Positions 33,921-42,858 are shown, numbered from the stretch's first letter. The stretch: DNA of 64,000 nt from Prevotella sp902465605 (GCA_902465605.1 CABQNT010000003.1:124001-188000), one strand, 5' to 3'. Notes: generated from the letters alone by a model not told the origin. Numbers and translations: made by a program.

Positions 33921-35180
33921 TTATAACACGGGCGCTAACAAGTGAGCAAACCATCCACGCAGCTTCTGCCAAGGCGTTCTAAACTCATCCCAGCTCTTGG
34001 GAGTGAGCAGAAAACTATCTTTCTTATCATCATCAAACAACTTGTCCAGCTGGCGAGTAGTGCAGCGATCAACAATCACAGCATTTTCTTCATAGTCGAA
34101 ATTAAGACTTCTGGCATTGAGGTTGGCGCTCCCCACCGTGCAGAACTTGCCGTCTACCATAATCACCTTGGTATGGTGAAACCCATCCGTAAACATCCAT
34201 ACGTTGGCCCCTTGCTTCATTAGTTTGTGCGCGTTGTAGAACCCACAGTCGGGTGTTAAGGGAATATCGCTGCTGGTCGACAGCATAATCTCTACTTTCA
34301 CACCTCGCTTGATGGCCTTCCTCAGGGCTTTCTTGATACCCCGATTCAGTGTAAAGTAAGGATTGATGATTTTCAAACTGTCTTGAGCTGCATCGATAGC
34401 TCCCACATAGAACGCCCTGATCATCTCGTTACTGATGCGTGGTTCACGGTTCACAATGCCTACCATCTTATCGCCTGACGTGCTGCAAGTGTCCGACTTG
34501 AGCCCTTTGATATACCCCCTGTTGCGGTGACCTCTATAATATTTTGCGCCATGCACGTTCTGCTTCGCCGTTTTATTCCACATTTTCAAGAAGATACGTT
34601 GCAGATCGTTCACCGCTAAACCCTCAATTCTACAGTGCATGTCGTGCCATTTGCCCACCTGACGGGTGCCTTTGATGTAGTAGTCGGCCACGTTCATGCC
34701 ACCCGTATAGGCCACCTCGCCATCAATGACGGCAATCTTTCGATGGTCGCGGCTCAGTACATGATTGATCCAAGGAAAGGTGATGGGGTCAAATTTGTAG
34801 ATTTCAACACCTTTGGCGCGTATTGAGTCCAGGTGATGTTTCTTCAGTGGACGGTTGTTCGACCAATTACCAAAAGCATCAAACAAGGCTCTTACCTCCA
34901 CACCTTCAGCCACTTTCTCTTCCAAGATGTCGAACAACAGCCGCGCAATGGAATCATTTCTGAAGTTGAAGTATTCCAGATGCACGCTACTCTTGGCTTG
35001 CTTGATGGCCAAAAACAGGTCATCAAACTTCTCTTGTCCGTCCATCAACAGCGTCACACTGTTGTCATGTGAGAACCTCACACCCTTCTCTCGCAAGGTT
35101 TCAACGATGAGTGAGTCTGAGCTCTGCGCATCAACTGACGTGCAGGCGATGAAACATAAAATGAATAATAGGACTCTCAA
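33921..35180 (-). CDS. cls: Cardiolipin synthase-type phospholipase D family protein
   Basis: A 419-residue PLD-superfamily enzyme with both HKD motifs: HRKIAVIDGEVAYTGGMN (first) and HTKVIMVDGKFCTVGSAN (second). Members join phosphatidylglycerol, or phosphatidylethanolamine with glycerol-type acceptors, through a phospho-histidine intermediate. The N-terminus is a cleavable-looking signal sequence (RVLLFILCFIACTSVDAQ) rather than the two membrane helices of E. coli ClsA, so the enzyme is likely periplasmic or membrane-peripheral. Last gene of the kdsA-kdsD-cls group, with 20-bp spacing, linking Kdo synthesis with phospholipid production. Exact substrates are not provable from sequence. Confidence 0.87.
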   Translation of the reverse strand: MRVLLFILCFIACTSVDAQSSDSLIVETLREKGVRFSHDNSVTLLMDGQEKFDDLFLAIKQAKSSVHLEYFNFRNDSIARLLFDILEEKVAEGVEVRALFDAFGNWSNNRPLKKHHLDSIRAKGVEIYKFDPITFPWINHVLSRDHRKIAVIDGEVAYTGGMNVADYYIKGTRQVGKWHDMHCRIEGLAVNDLQRIFLKMWNKTAKQNVHGAKYYRGHRNRGYIKGLKSDTCSTSGDKMVGIVNREPRISNEMIRAFYVGAIDAAQDSLKIINPYFTLNRGIKKALRKAIKRGVKVEIMLSTSSDIPLTPDCGFYNAHKLMKQGANVWMFTDGFHHTKVIMVDGKFCTVGSANLNARSLNFDYEENAVIVDRCTTRQLDKLFDDDKKDSFLLTPKSWDEFRTPWQKLRGWFAHLLAPVL

Positions 35181-35200
35181 ATTTCAGTCAATAGGGGCTT

Positions 35201-36175
35201 TTAAATCATGCACGAATAGTGGTCGACGACCCCTAACAAATGGTTGTCGCTGTCAACAACCAGTACCGTATGTATTTTGTACTTGTGCATGATGGTTTGT
35301 ATCTCTGTGATTTTTGTGTTCGGTGAAACCGTTTTTGGACTCGTTGTCATGATGTCGCTTACCGTCTTGTTGAAGAACTGGGCTTGCCACTTCTCCATGG
35401 CGCGCCTAATGTCGCCATCTGTAATCAGTCCTACCACTTTCTCGTTCTCCAACGAGACACCCAACCCCAGTTTTCCTTTACTCACATGAATGATGGCTTC
35501 GCCCAGATGCATCTCTTTGGGGATAATGGGCAGGTTGTCTGACCGCATCACGTCGGAGGCTGTTGTGAGCAACCGCTTGCCCAATTCGCCGCCCGGATGA
35601 AACTGTGCGAAGTCGTTTGGCTTGAAGTTTCTCACCATCATCAGGGCAATGGCCAGTGCGTCTCCCATGGCCAGTGCGGCCGTTGTGCTGCTCGTAGGTG
35701 CCAGATTCAGTGGACAGGCTTCTTTCTCTACACGGCATGTGATGTGCGCAGTCGAGTATTTGGCCAGCAACGATTTGGGATTTCCGCTGATAGATACCAC
35801 CGGCACGTTCATGTGCAGCACCATGGGCAGAAAGCGAAGCAACTCATCAGTCTGCCCGCTGTTGCTCAAGGCCAGCACCACATCGTCGGGTGTCATCACG
35901 CCCAAATCACCATGGTAGATGTCCAGCGGATTGATATAGAACGCCGGCGTACCCGTTGAAGACAATGTAGCAGCTATCTTGGCTCCTACGTTGCCACTCT
36001 TGCCAACACCGGTGACGATGATTTTCCCCTTGCAGTTGAACATCATTTCAACGGCCTTTTCAAAGTTTTCATCCAGCTGTGGAATCAGCTCCATCAGTGC
36101 CTGCGCTTCATCCTTGATGCACTGTGAGGCGTATTCTCTTGCATGTTTAAGCGATTCTTTCGTATTTTCTTCCAT
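35201..36175 (-). CDS. kdsD: Arabinose-5-phosphate isomerase (KpsF/GutQ family)
   Basis: A 324-residue enzyme with an N-terminal SIS domain (about 35-180; VTGVGKSGNVGAKIAATLSS, ALSNSGQTDELL) and two C-terminal CBS domains (about 210-265 and 275-324; VVGLITDGDIRRAME). It converts ribulose-5-phosphate to arabinose-5-phosphate, the first step of Kdo synthesis. The neighbour kdsA, 27 bp upstream in the same operon, uses the product directly, which supports the assignment strongly. Length and motifs are normal. Cytosolic. Confidence 0.95.
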   Translation of the reverse strand: MEENTKESLKHAREYASQCIKDEAQALMELIPQLDENFEKAVEMMFNCKGKIIVTGVGKSGNVGAKIAATLSSTGTPAFYINPLDIYHGDLGVMTPDDVVLALSNSGQTDELLRFLPMVLHMNVPVVSISGNPKSLLAKYSTAHITCRVEKEACPLNLAPTSSTTAALAMGDALAIALMMVRNFKPNDFAQFHPGGELGKRLLTTASDVMRSDNLPIIPKEMHLGEAIIHVSKGKLGLGVSLENEKVVGLITDGDIRRAMEKWQAQFFNKTVSDIMTTSPKTVSPNTKITEIQTIMHKYKIHTVLVVDSDNHLLGVVDHYSCMI

Positions 36176-36202
36176 GAATCTGTTATTATGTATGCGGTGC
36201 GT

Positions 36203-36958
36203 CTATTGTAGTAGTGATGCGATGAGAGGTTCCAGCTTGTCCAATTCCAGCATGTTGGCAGCGTCACTTAGTCCTTCATCCGGTGTTGGATGGGTCTCAA
36301 AGAAATATCCCGTTGCCCCAAAAGCTTTCGCAGCGTGTGCCATGGCCGGTATGAATCGTCGGTCACCGATGGTTTTTCCCTCACCCGCACCAGGTCTTTG
36401 AACGCAGTGTGTGCAGTCCATAATCACCGTTTTGACAATCTCTTTCATGTCGGGGATGTTTCTGAAGTCAACCACCAGATTGTTGTACCCAAAGCAGTTA
36501 CCGCGCTCGGTGAGCCATATTTCCTTGGCACCGCTCTCCATAGCTTTTTCTACGGGGTGTCTCATGTCCTTTCCACTCAGAAACTGTGCTTTCTTGATGT
36601 TCACAATCTTGCCTGTTGCAGCAGCAGCCATCAGCAAATCAGTCTGCCTGCACAAGAATGCGGGTATCTGCAAAATGTCGCACACTTCACCCACTGCTTC
36701 CGCCTGCCAGCTCTCATGAATGTCCGTGGTAATCCTCAGTTTGTAGGTTTCTTTGATGTGGGTGAGCATTTGCAGGCCTTTTTCCAGACCAGGACCTCTG
36801 AACGAATGGATAGATGTGCGGTTGGCCTTGTCAAACGAAGCCTTGAAGATGATGTCCGTACCGAGCTTTCGGTTGATATCAACCAGTCGTTGGGCAACGG
36901 TGTCCAACAGTTCTTCCGATTCGATGACGCAGGGGCCTGCGATAAAGATGGGTTGCAT
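36203..36958 (-). CDS. kdsA: 3-deoxy-8-phosphooctulonate synthase (Kdo-8-P synthase)
   Basis: A 251-residue class I DAHP/Kdo-8-P synthase-type barrel that condenses arabinose-5-phosphate with phosphoenolpyruvate. Motifs: IAGPCVIES, KASFDKANRTSIHSFRGPG, TDIHE, LLMAAAATGKIVNIKKAQF, ERGNCFGYNNLVVDF and FFETHPTPDEGLSDAANM. The Cys in GPCV plus His and Glu in FFETHP and Asp in GLSDAANM match the metal-dependent subgroup; E. coli KdsA has Asn at the Cys position. First gene of the kdsA-kdsD-cls operon, under a consensus promoter. Confidence 0.96.
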   Translation of the reverse strand: MQPIFIAGPCVIESEELLDTVAQRLVDINRKLGTDIIFKASFDKANRTSIHSFRGPGLEKGLQMLTHIKETYKLRITTDIHESWQAEAVGEVCDILQIPAFLCRQTDLLMAAAATGKIVNIKKAQFLSGKDMRHPVEKAMESGAKEIWLTERGNCFGYNNLVVDFRNIPDMKEIVKTVIMDCTHCVQRPGAGEGKTIGDRRFIPAMAHAAKAFGATGYFFETHPTPDEGLSDAANMLELDKLEPLIASLLQ

Positions 36959-36982
36959 AATCCGTCGTATAAGTTATGTGTA

Positions 36983-37014
36983 CAAAGTTACAGAAATAGC
37001 GTTTAATCGCCAAA
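36983..37014 (-). promoter_or_regulatory. Promoter of the kdsA operon
   Basis: Minus strand: TTTG (37014-37011), 20-bp spacer, TAACTTTG (36990-36983). It ends 24 bp before the kdsA ATG. Confidence 0.75.
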
Positions 37015-37231
37015 GCTTTAACATTTCATTCGTTGTTCCTTGCCAGCTTATCTTGCAAAATTAAGAAATTTTCCGCATTTGGCCCGTCCTTTTCTGTTTT
37101 TCCATGCACATTTACACGGCTCTTTTATTGAAAAGACAGCGTGTTGGCTAAAACCATCAGCAGCTTGTGTTGCAACAACCTCATCATAAATGTGGGTGCC
37201 CTGTTTTCAGCCTATCATATCTTATGCTTTT

Positions 37232-37319
37232 CAATCTCTATGACTTTGGTGTGCAAAAGCAATGACATTGGCCTTCAATTGCTATGCTTTTACAAGGTAA
37301 GGTCATGGAGTTTGCAACT
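37232..37319. repeat. 22-bp tandem array (array D), 4 units
   Basis: Units begin at 37232, 37254, 37276 and 37298, all 22 bp: CAATCTCTATGACTTTGG, CAAAAGCAATGACATTGG, CAATTGCTATGCTTTT and a diverged TAAGGTCATGGAGTTTG, each plus variable bases. It lies between the kdsA promoter and the end of the GHL10 gene. The rest of this 410-bp gap shows nothing else. Confidence 0.75.
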
Positions 37320-37368
37320 CCTTAGTCATCAAGTTGTTGTGGGGTAGATTTGGAGAAGCGAAATAAAC

Positions 37369-39063
37369 CTATAAATTCGGATTACGCTTCACCATGAAAT
37401 GGCCGAGGCGATGCCGATAGCCTTTCCTGTTGATAGACCGCAGCACATACATCCCCTCGGGCAGTTTTGACACGTCGGCATACTTTCCTTGGTATACACG
37501 GGTGGTGACCATGGTGCCTTGCAGCGATTCGATAAGCACGAACAGGGCATCCAGCGTTTGTCCCTTGTCGGGCAGTTGCAGGCGCTGTCCGTCACAGGGC
37601 AACAACGTTGCCGGTGGAAAGTGGTTGGTCTTGATGGGTTTTTGGTGCGTTTGTAGCGGTTCGCTCTCGTTGCCATAGCGGTCCATGGCCGTCACGGCGT
37701 ACGCCATGCCTTGCGTGATAGGCACGCGGATGGAGATTGATGGGATGCGGGCGGCCACGATGTTGCGCGCGTCATGAATGTCAACGGGTGCCTGCCGACT
37801 GGCATAAACGTTGTACACCAGGTAGGGAGCGTCACTGCAATCTTTCGCTCCCGACCAGCTCAACGTGGCTCTGGTGCTGTCCAACCGGAGGCGGGTTGGT
37901 GGCATTGGCGGCGTACAGTGTTGCCAGGTCATGGCTGGCACGAGTGCCGGATAGCGGGTAAAATCGTTCTCTGCGAAGTCGTAGATGCCCTTGGTGTTGT
38001 CTGTCAGGAACTTTCCCCTGAAGTATGCGTGCCCCATTCCATATAGTCTGACAACGTTCAGCTCTTGTTTGATAACGTCGATAGGCCAGTTACGCTCGCT
38101 GGGCGACATGAAATAGATGCCCAGTCCGGGAACAATCATCTTGCCGCAGCTCTCTTCTTTCCAGTTGATGGCGAAGGGAAAAAAGTTGTTATCTTTGAAA
38201 TACAGCATGGGGTAGAGCTGATCCATCAGTCCCGTTTTGAGCCATCCTTGGGCGTCTTGACACACCTTGGTGTAGGCGTTCCATCCCCGACTGGTGTATC
38301 TGGGCAGGTCATCATGCTTGCCGATGGGCGAACAACTCATCTTCACCCAGGGCTTGAGCCGCTTCACCTTGGCGTGAATGGCTTCCACGATGCGGGTGAT
38401 GTTGCGGCGTCCTTCCGTTCTGTTGATGCGAAGGGGCCAGTTTTCGGGATAGCGGATGTAGTCGAGATGAATGCCGTCGATGTCGTAGTTGCGGGTTATT
38501 TCTTCGCAGATGGTGGCGAGATAATCAGCTGTTTGAGGCTTTTCGGGGTTCATATAGCCATCTGCGCCAATCCTTCTGACCAGTGCCGGCAGCTTTCTCC
38601 TCATGGTTTTACAGCCCAACCCGTTCCATTTTCCCAGCGGCATGGTAACTACCCAGGCGTGCAACTCCATGCCGCGGCGGTGGCATTCGTCAATGGCAAA
38701 TGCCAAAGCGTCGTACCCCGGACTTTTTCCCGGCACGCCCGACAGGCAGCCGTCCCATGGTTCGTGGGCGGATGGGTAAATCATCGTCCCCCTGACGCGG
38801 GTTTGCAGCAAGATGGTGTTGATGCCGGCACGCTGGTATTGATCGAGCCGTTTTCGCAACTCTTCCTGCTGTTTTTCCTTTGTGTACGCGGTGTGTGCGT
38901 AGGTTTTAGGCCAATCCAGTCCGCCGATGGTGGTCAGCCACACGGCTCTCACCTCGCGTTTGGGCGAGGAGCATAAGGCGTTTTGCAGCAAAGGGGTGGT
39001 AGATTGGGCGGATACGAGAAGAGAGAGAGTTGCCAATATGATGGATAGTGAGAATCGTTTCAT
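37369..39063 (-). CDS. Family 10-like glycosyl hydrolase (GHL10)
   Basis: A 564-residue secreted protein: signal peptide (RFSLSIILATLSLLVSAQ), then a TIM-barrel GHL10 domain (about 35-340) beginning with REVRAVWLTTIGGLDWPKTY and containing AGINTILLQTRVRGTMIYPS, GMELHAWVVTMPLG and YDIDGIHLDYIRYPENWPLR, followed by a fibronectin-III-like part (about 365-470) and a short C-terminal beta domain (about 480-560). GHL10 proteins are related to glycoside hydrolases; the substrate in Bacteroidota is not established, though peptidoglycan- or glucan-type substrates have been proposed for related families. A consensus promoter precedes the gene. It stands alone. Confidence 0.9.
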   Translation of the reverse strand: MKRFSLSIILATLSLLVSAQSTTPLLQNALCSSPKREVRAVWLTTIGGLDWPKTYAHTAYTKEKQQEELRKRLDQYQRAGINTILLQTRVRGTMIYPSAHEPWDGCLSGVPGKSPGYDALAFAIDECHRRGMELHAWVVTMPLGKWNGLGCKTMRRKLPALVRRIGADGYMNPEKPQTADYLATICEEITRNYDIDGIHLDYIRYPENWPLRINRTEGRRNITRIVEAIHAKVKRLKPWVKMSCSPIGKHDDLPRYTSRGWNAYTKVCQDAQGWLKTGLMDQLYPMLYFKDNNFFPFAINWKEESCGKMIVPGLGIYFMSPSERNWPIDVIKQELNVVRLYGMGHAYFRGKFLTDNTKGIYDFAENDFTRYPALVPAMTWQHCTPPMPPTRLRLDSTRATLSWSGAKDCSDAPYLVYNVYASRQAPVDIHDARNIVAARIPSISIRVPITQGMAYAVTAMDRYGNESEPLQTHQKPIKTNHFPPATLLPCDGQRLQLPDKGQTLDALFVLIESLQGTMVTTRVYQGKYADVSKLPEGMYVLRSINRKGYRHRLGHFMVKRNPNL

Positions 39064-39094
39064 CCTGTCTGTTCGTTCAAAAGAATTATGCTGA

Positions 39095-39125
39095 CAAAGA
39101 TACGGATATTTTTTCGGTTCTCAAA
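39095..39125 (-). promoter_or_regulatory. Promoter of the GHL10 gene
   Basis: Minus strand: TTTG (39125-39122), 19-bp spacer, TATCTTTG (39102-39095). It ends 31 bp before the ATG at 39063. Confidence 0.8.
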
Positions 39126-39134
39126 TATATTATG

Positions 39135-39142
39135 TACTTTTG
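39135..39142 (+). promoter_or_regulatory. Possible -7 box for the beta-barrel/recR operon
   Basis: TACTTTTG, back to back with the GHL10 promoter. It would give a leader of about 140 bp before the ATG at 39292. The leader holds no riboswitch that I recognise; no -33 TTTG is present. Confidence 0.4.
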
Positions 39143-39291
39143 CAAAATACATCACTGCTCCAGCCGTAGCGTTCAATTAAGGCTGCAAGTCAGCGTCAAC
39201 CTTGGTTCAGAAAGGCTTGTGTGTGCGGGGAAAAACGGTGTGAGTGGAGCCTTTTGAGGAGATGGAAAATATACTTACATAAAAGACTTTG

Positions 39292-39783
39292 ATGAAAATG
39301 AAGAAGCTATTAACAATGATTGCGGCGTTGCTGATGACCCTCACGGCCAGCGCTCAGTTTGAACAAGACAAGGTGTATATCGGCGGCTCGTTGACCGGAT
39401 TGAATCTGAGTTACAGCGGTTTGGACAAGCTCAATTTAGGCATTCAGGCGCAAGCTGGCTATCTCTTTGAGGACAACTTGATGGTTTTGGGCAATCTAAG
39501 CTATCAACACAGCGGATATGAGTCGGTTCCCGATTATATTTCTGCGGGTGTTGGTGGGCGTTACTACATTGTTCAAAATGGCATTTATCTGGGCGTTAAC
39601 TGCAAGTTGATTCATGCCAACCACAATTACAACGATGTGATGCCTGGTGTAGAGGTAGGTTATGCTTACTTTTTAAGTCGTACGGTGACCGTTGAACCCG
39701 CCGTGTACTATGATCAATCGTTCAAGAAGCACAGAGACTTTTCCACCATTGGCTTCAGGATTGGCATTGGCGTGTACCTGTAA
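39292..39783 (+). CDS. Small outer-membrane beta-barrel protein
   Basis: A 163-residue protein with signal peptide (KKLLTMIAALLMTLTASAQ) and alternating beta strands, for example VYIGGSLTGLNLSYSG, LNLGIQAQAGYLFEDNLMVL and YYIVQNGIYLGVNCKLIHAN, ending in GFRIGIGVYL. It fits the OMP_b-brl/porin-like 8-stranded barrels common in Bacteroidota, whose function is mostly unknown. The ATG at 39292 is chosen over the TTG at 39289. Its stop codon abuts the recR start, so the two are likely translationally coupled. Confidence 0.8.
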   Translation: MKMKKLLTMIAALLMTLTASAQFEQDKVYIGGSLTGLNLSYSGLDKLNLGIQAQAGYLFEDNLMVLGNLSYQHSGYESVPDYISAGVGGRYYIVQNGIYLGVNCKLIHANHNYNDVMPGVEVGYAYFLSRTVTVEPAVYYDQSFKKHRDFSTIGFRIGIGVYL

Positions 39784-40395
39784 ATGGAACAACAATATCC
39801 GTCTGTTCTTCTTGAAAAAGCCGTCAGCGAGTTCTCCAAACTCCCCGGAATAGGGCGAAAAACGGCCTTGAGACTGGTTCTGCACCTGTTGCGACAAAGC
39901 AACAGTGACGTTGAACAGTTTGCCTCGGCCATCGCTAAAGTGAAGCAGGAGGTGAAATACTGTCGGGTGTGTCACAACATCAGTGATGAAGATGTGTGTC
40001 CTATTTGTTCGGACCCGCGTAGGGACACGTCGCTGATTTGTGTGGTGGAGAACATCCAAGACGTGATGGCGGTGGAGAACACGCAGCAGTTTCGCGGACT
40101 TTATCACGTGCTGGGAGGCATCATCTCACCCATGGATGGCATCGGTCCCGACCAGCTGGAAATACAGTCGTTGGTGCAACGGGTTGAGCAAGGTGGCGTT
40201 TCGGAGGTGATTTTGGCCTTGAGTTCGACGATGGAGGGCGACACAACCAATTTTTATATCTCGCGAAAATTGGCTCCTTTGAAAGTGAAGCTCTCCGTGA
40301 TAGCGCGCGGAATATCCGTAGGTGATGAGCTGGAGTACACGGACGAGGTGACTTTGGGACGCTCGATTGTGAACAGAACACCGTTTGAACGATAA
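39784..40395 (+). CDS. recR: Recombination mediator protein RecR
   Basis: A 203-residue protein of normal RecR length. It has the N-terminal helix-hairpin-helix (SEFSKLPGIGRKTALRLVLH), C4 zinc finger (CRVCHNISDEDVCPIC), Toprim domain (LICVVENIQDVMAVENT, ending ILALSSTMEGDTT) and C-terminal Walker-B-like region (ARGISVGDELEYTDEVTLGR). With RecO it loads RecA onto SSB-coated gapped DNA. The ATG follows the preceding stop codon with no gap. A downstream membrane protein, GT2 and GNAT gene continue on the same strand. Confidence 0.97.
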   Translation: MEQQYPSVLLEKAVSEFSKLPGIGRKTALRLVLHLLRQSNSDVEQFASAIAKVKQEVKYCRVCHNISDEDVCPICSDPRRDTSLICVVENIQDVMAVENTQQFRGLYHVLGGIISPMDGIGPDQLEIQSLVQRVEQGGVSEVILALSSTMEGDTTNFYISRKLAPLKVKLSVIARGISVGDELEYTDEVTLGRSIVNRTPFER

Positions 40396-40403
40396 GCAAA
40401 AAG

Positions 40404-40432
40404 CCCATCTGACCAAGCTCGGAGGAGATGGG
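40404..40432 (+). other. Hairpin after recR
   Basis: CCCATCT (40404-40410) pairs with AGATGGG (40426-40432), 8 bp after the recR stop codon. No T-run follows, so it is more likely an RNA-processing or attenuation element than a full terminator. Confidence 0.3.
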
Positions 40433-40463
40433 TTGGGTGTTACATTGATATACATTGAATTCC

Positions 40464-40913
40464 ATGAACCAGATAAGAAGCGTGCAACGCCTGTTGATGA
40501 TTCAGTTTTTTTTGCCCATCATCCTGTCTTTGTTGATGGTGGTGCTGTTTGAAACGGGTGCCTTGGCATCAGGGAATTGGGCCGGTTCGGACCAGAAGGA
40601 GTTTGTTTGTCTGGTAGTCATGGAGCTACTCACCATCTGTTGCATTCCGCTTTCGTTACGCTTGTTTAAGTATAAAAAGGTGGCAAAGGCACTGAAAGGC
40701 GATGACGCACAGGCGTTACGCGCGCTCCAAAGGTGGGGCAGTGTGCGCTTGGACGTGTTGGGCGTACTGCTGGTGGTCAACGTCTTGTTTTATTATCTCT
40801 TCGTCCATGCAGCGTTTTGCTACATGGCAGTCATTGTTTTTCTAAGTTTGTTTTTCATCTATCCCTCCTTGGATCGTTGTGTGACGGAGACAAAAGGTGA
40901 CGAGAAGGTTTAA
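40464..40913 (+). CDS. Uncharacterised small membrane protein
   Basis: 149 residues with about four hydrophobic segments: LLMIQFFLPIILSLLMVVLF, FVCLVVMELLTICCIPLSL, LDVLGVLLVVNVLFYYLF and AFCYMAVIVFLSLFFIYP, with a polar loop between the second and third (KVAKALKGDDAQALRALQRW). I do not recognise the family. It is 12 bp upstream of the glycosyltransferase gene, so a role in the same envelope pathway is possible. The ATG at 40464 is preferred to the TTG at 40455. Confidence 0.75.
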   Translation: MNQIRSVQRLLMIQFFLPIILSLLMVVLFETGALASGNWAGSDQKEFVCLVVMELLTICCIPLSLRLFKYKKVAKALKGDDAQALRALQRWGSVRLDVLGVLLVVNVLFYYLFVHAAFCYMAVIVFLSLFFIYPSLDRCVTETKGDEKV

Positions 40914-40925
40914 CCGTGAAAGATC

Positions 40926-42125
40926 ATGCAAGGAGTGAAGCTGTCTGTCATCATCGTCAACTACAATGTAAAGTACTATCTTGAGCAGTGTTTAATCTCA
41001 TTAACACGGTCGCTCAAGGATGTAGATGCCGAGATTTTTGTGGTAGACAATGCCTCCGTAGACGGGTCGGTAGACTATCTTTCAGGTAGGTTCCCCGCGG
41101 TGAACCTCATCAGCAGCAATCATAATTTGGGCTTCGCCAGGGCCAACAATCTTGCCATTAGACAAAGCAAGGGTGAGTATGTTTTATTGTTGAATCCCGA
41201 TACAATCGTCGGTGAGCATACCATGCGCCAGCTCATTGATTGGATGGATTCGCACGAGGGCGTAGGCGGCGTGGGCGTTCGGATGATGAATCAGCAAGGC
41301 TTTGATGCGAAAGAGTCGCGCAGAGGGGTGCCAACACCATGGACAGCCTTTTACAAAATGTGCGGATTGTGTGCGAAATATCCCACGAGTAAACGCTTTG
41401 CAAAGTACTACATGGGGCACCTGCCCTGGGATGAGCCAGCTGAGATAGAAATCGTCAGCGGTGCTTTTTTCGCCGTTCCGCGTAAAGCACTCGAGGATGT
41501 GGGCTTGCTCGACGAAGATTTCTTCATGTATGGAGAGGACATAGACCTGTCTTACCGCTTGCTTCAGAAGGGTTATCACAATTGGTATCTGCCGCTGAGA
41601 ATACTGCATTATAAGGGAGAAAGCACGCAAAAATCGTCCTATCGTTATGTGCATGTGTTCTATCAAGCCATGCTGATTTTCTTCAAAAAGCATTATGGCG
41701 GCATGAGCATCCTGCTGGGGTTGCCCATTAAGATGGCCATCTACGCTAAGGCATTCATGGCTTTGATAAGCATGCAGATGGTGAAGGCCAAACAGGGAGT
41801 GGGACTTTTTCGGAGAAAGAAACAAGAGACTGTGCAGTATGTCTTCATTGGAAGTAGCCAAGCCATGCAGGAGTGTAAGGAGATTGCACGGCGAAAAGGA
41901 CTTTGCGCACAGTTTGTGACATCCACTTATCGCGATCATCCCGATGGTCATCTGACTTTGAAGTTGCCACAAGCCGACAAGGTGTATATGGTTTACGATA
42001 CCCAAGCCTACAATTTTGATGAGATATTGAATATCTTTGCCTTACAACCAAGCGAGAAAGTGTGCCTCGGAACGTATCTGCCAGAAACGAAAATGGTGAT
42101 TACCGAATCGGAAATATTCTCATAA
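40926..42125 (+). CDS. Family 2 glycosyltransferase
   Basis: A 399-residue inverting glycosyltransferase with a GT-A fold. Motifs: LSVIIVNYNVKYYLEQCLIS at the start, FVVDNASVDGSVDYL, NHNLGFARANNLAI, LLLNPDTIVGEHT (the DxD-type site) and LLDEDFFMYGEDIDLSYR with the catalytic Asp. This is the rhamnosyltransferase-like branch. The C-terminal 100 residues (from about 290; QYVFIGSSQAMQECKEIARR) form an extra domain of unknown role. It is cytoplasmic and probably transfers a sugar from an NDP-sugar to a lipid-linked or cell-surface glycan. No other glycan genes are adjacent, so donor and acceptor are unknown. Confidence 0.9.
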   Translation: MQGVKLSVIIVNYNVKYYLEQCLISLTRSLKDVDAEIFVVDNASVDGSVDYLSGRFPAVNLISSNHNLGFARANNLAIRQSKGEYVLLLNPDTIVGEHTMRQLIDWMDSHEGVGGVGVRMMNQQGFDAKESRRGVPTPWTAFYKMCGLCAKYPTSKRFAKYYMGHLPWDEPAEIEIVSGAFFAVPRKALEDVGLLDEDFFMYGEDIDLSYRLLQKGYHNWYLPLRILHYKGESTQKSSYRYVHVFYQAMLIFFKKHYGGMSILLGLPIKMAIYAKAFMALISMQMVKAKQGVGLFRRKKQETVQYVFIGSSQAMQECKEIARRKGLCAQFVTSTYRDHPDGHLTLKLPQADKVYMVYDTQAYNFDEILNIFALQPSEKVCLGTYLPETKMVITESEIFS

Positions 42126-42140
42126 ATCATAGCCAAAATC

Positions 42141-42683
42141 ATGATACATGCGCAGCTAAGGGCCATGGAGCCCGAAGATCTTGACTTGTTGTATAAGATA
42201 GAAAACGATGTGAAGTTGTGGAATGTCAGTGCGACCAATGTTCCTTATTCCAGGTATGTGCTGCACGACTACATCGCTCATTCCTCGGGAGACATCTACA
42301 CCGACAAGCAAGTAAGACTGATAATTGAGAACGAACATGGCAAGACGATTGGCATGGTTGATATCGTTAACTTCGCTCCGCAACATCGAAGAGCCGAACT
42401 GGGCATTGTGATTCAAGAGCAGTTTCGTGGCAAAGGCTATGGCAAGGCGGTGGTACAGGAAGTGCTGAAATATGCCAAACATGTGCTACATCTGCATCAA
42501 ATCTATGTTGTGGTAGCCGTTGACAAGGGCAATATCTTGGCTTTGTTCGCACAATTGGGCTTCACCGAGGGGTGCAGGTTGGCCGATTGGCTTTACGATG
42601 GAACGGCCTATCGGGATGCTGTCGTGATGCAATATATCTTCAGAGGTGAAGAGGAAGCGAAAAATAAGGGGGAGAATAAATAA
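42141..42683 (+). CDS. GNAT-family N-acetyltransferase
   Basis: A 180-residue acetyltransferase of the RimJ/RimL or SpeG-like type: LRAMEPEDLDLLYKIENDVK at the start, then IGMVDIVNFAPQHRRAELGI, and the acetyl-CoA loop IQEQFRGKGYGKAVVQEVLK, followed by HQIYVVVAVDKGNILALFAQ and LGFTEGCRLADWLYDGTAY. It transfers acetyl from acetyl-CoA to an amine, possibly a polyamine, protein or amino sugar. It is 15 bp after the GT2 gene and ends the rightward operon just before two leftward tRNA genes. Confidence 0.85.
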   Translation: MIHAQLRAMEPEDLDLLYKIENDVKLWNVSATNVPYSRYVLHDYIAHSSGDIYTDKQVRLIIENEHGKTIGMVDIVNFAPQHRRAELGIVIQEQFRGKGYGKAVVQEVLKYAKHVLHLHQIYVVVAVDKGNILALFAQLGFTEGCRLADWLYDGTAYRDAVVMQYIFRGEEEAKNKGENK

Positions 42684-42689
42684 AGAATG

Positions 42690-42760
42690 AGCGGAATACG
42701 GGAATCGAACCCGCCTCTCAGGCTTGGGAAGCCCACGCACTACCGATGTGCTAATTCCGC
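42690..42760 (-). tRNA. tRNA-Gly (anticodon CCC)
   Basis: Cloverleaf with acceptor GCGGAAT/ATTCCGC, a short D arm (AGCACATCGGTAGTGC), anticodon loop TTCCCAA giving CCC, and T arm GCGGGTTCGATTCCCGT. Five bases downstream of tRNA-Thr on the same strand, so the two are cotranscribed. CCA is not encoded. The loop boundary gives CCC rather than UCC with good but not absolute certainty. Confidence 0.92.
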
Positions 42761-42765
42761 AAGAG

Positions 42766-42838
42766 AGCCGATACCCGGACTCGAACCGGGGACCTACTCA
42801 TTACGAATGAGTTGCTCTACCAACTGAGCCATATCGGC
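42766..42838 (-). tRNA. tRNA-Thr (anticodon CGU)
   Basis: Cloverleaf with acceptor GCCGAT/ATCGGC, D arm GCTCAGTTGGTAGAGC, anticodon arm ACTCA-TTCGTAA-TGAGT with CGT, and T arm CCCGGTTCGAGTCCGGG. First gene of a two-tRNA transcript with tRNA-Gly. Confidence 0.95.
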
Positions 42839-42858
42839 GATTCTCTTTAAAGTGAGTG

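Noticed and set aside
38065..38976. Antisense frame of 303 codons inside the GHL10 gene
   Set aside because: Complementary to conserved GHL10 motifs; no start signal and no recognisable product.
39149..39291. Riboswitch in the leader of the beta-barrel/recR operon
   Set aside because: No known riboswitch core could be matched by eye and no clear terminator hairpin is present in the leader.
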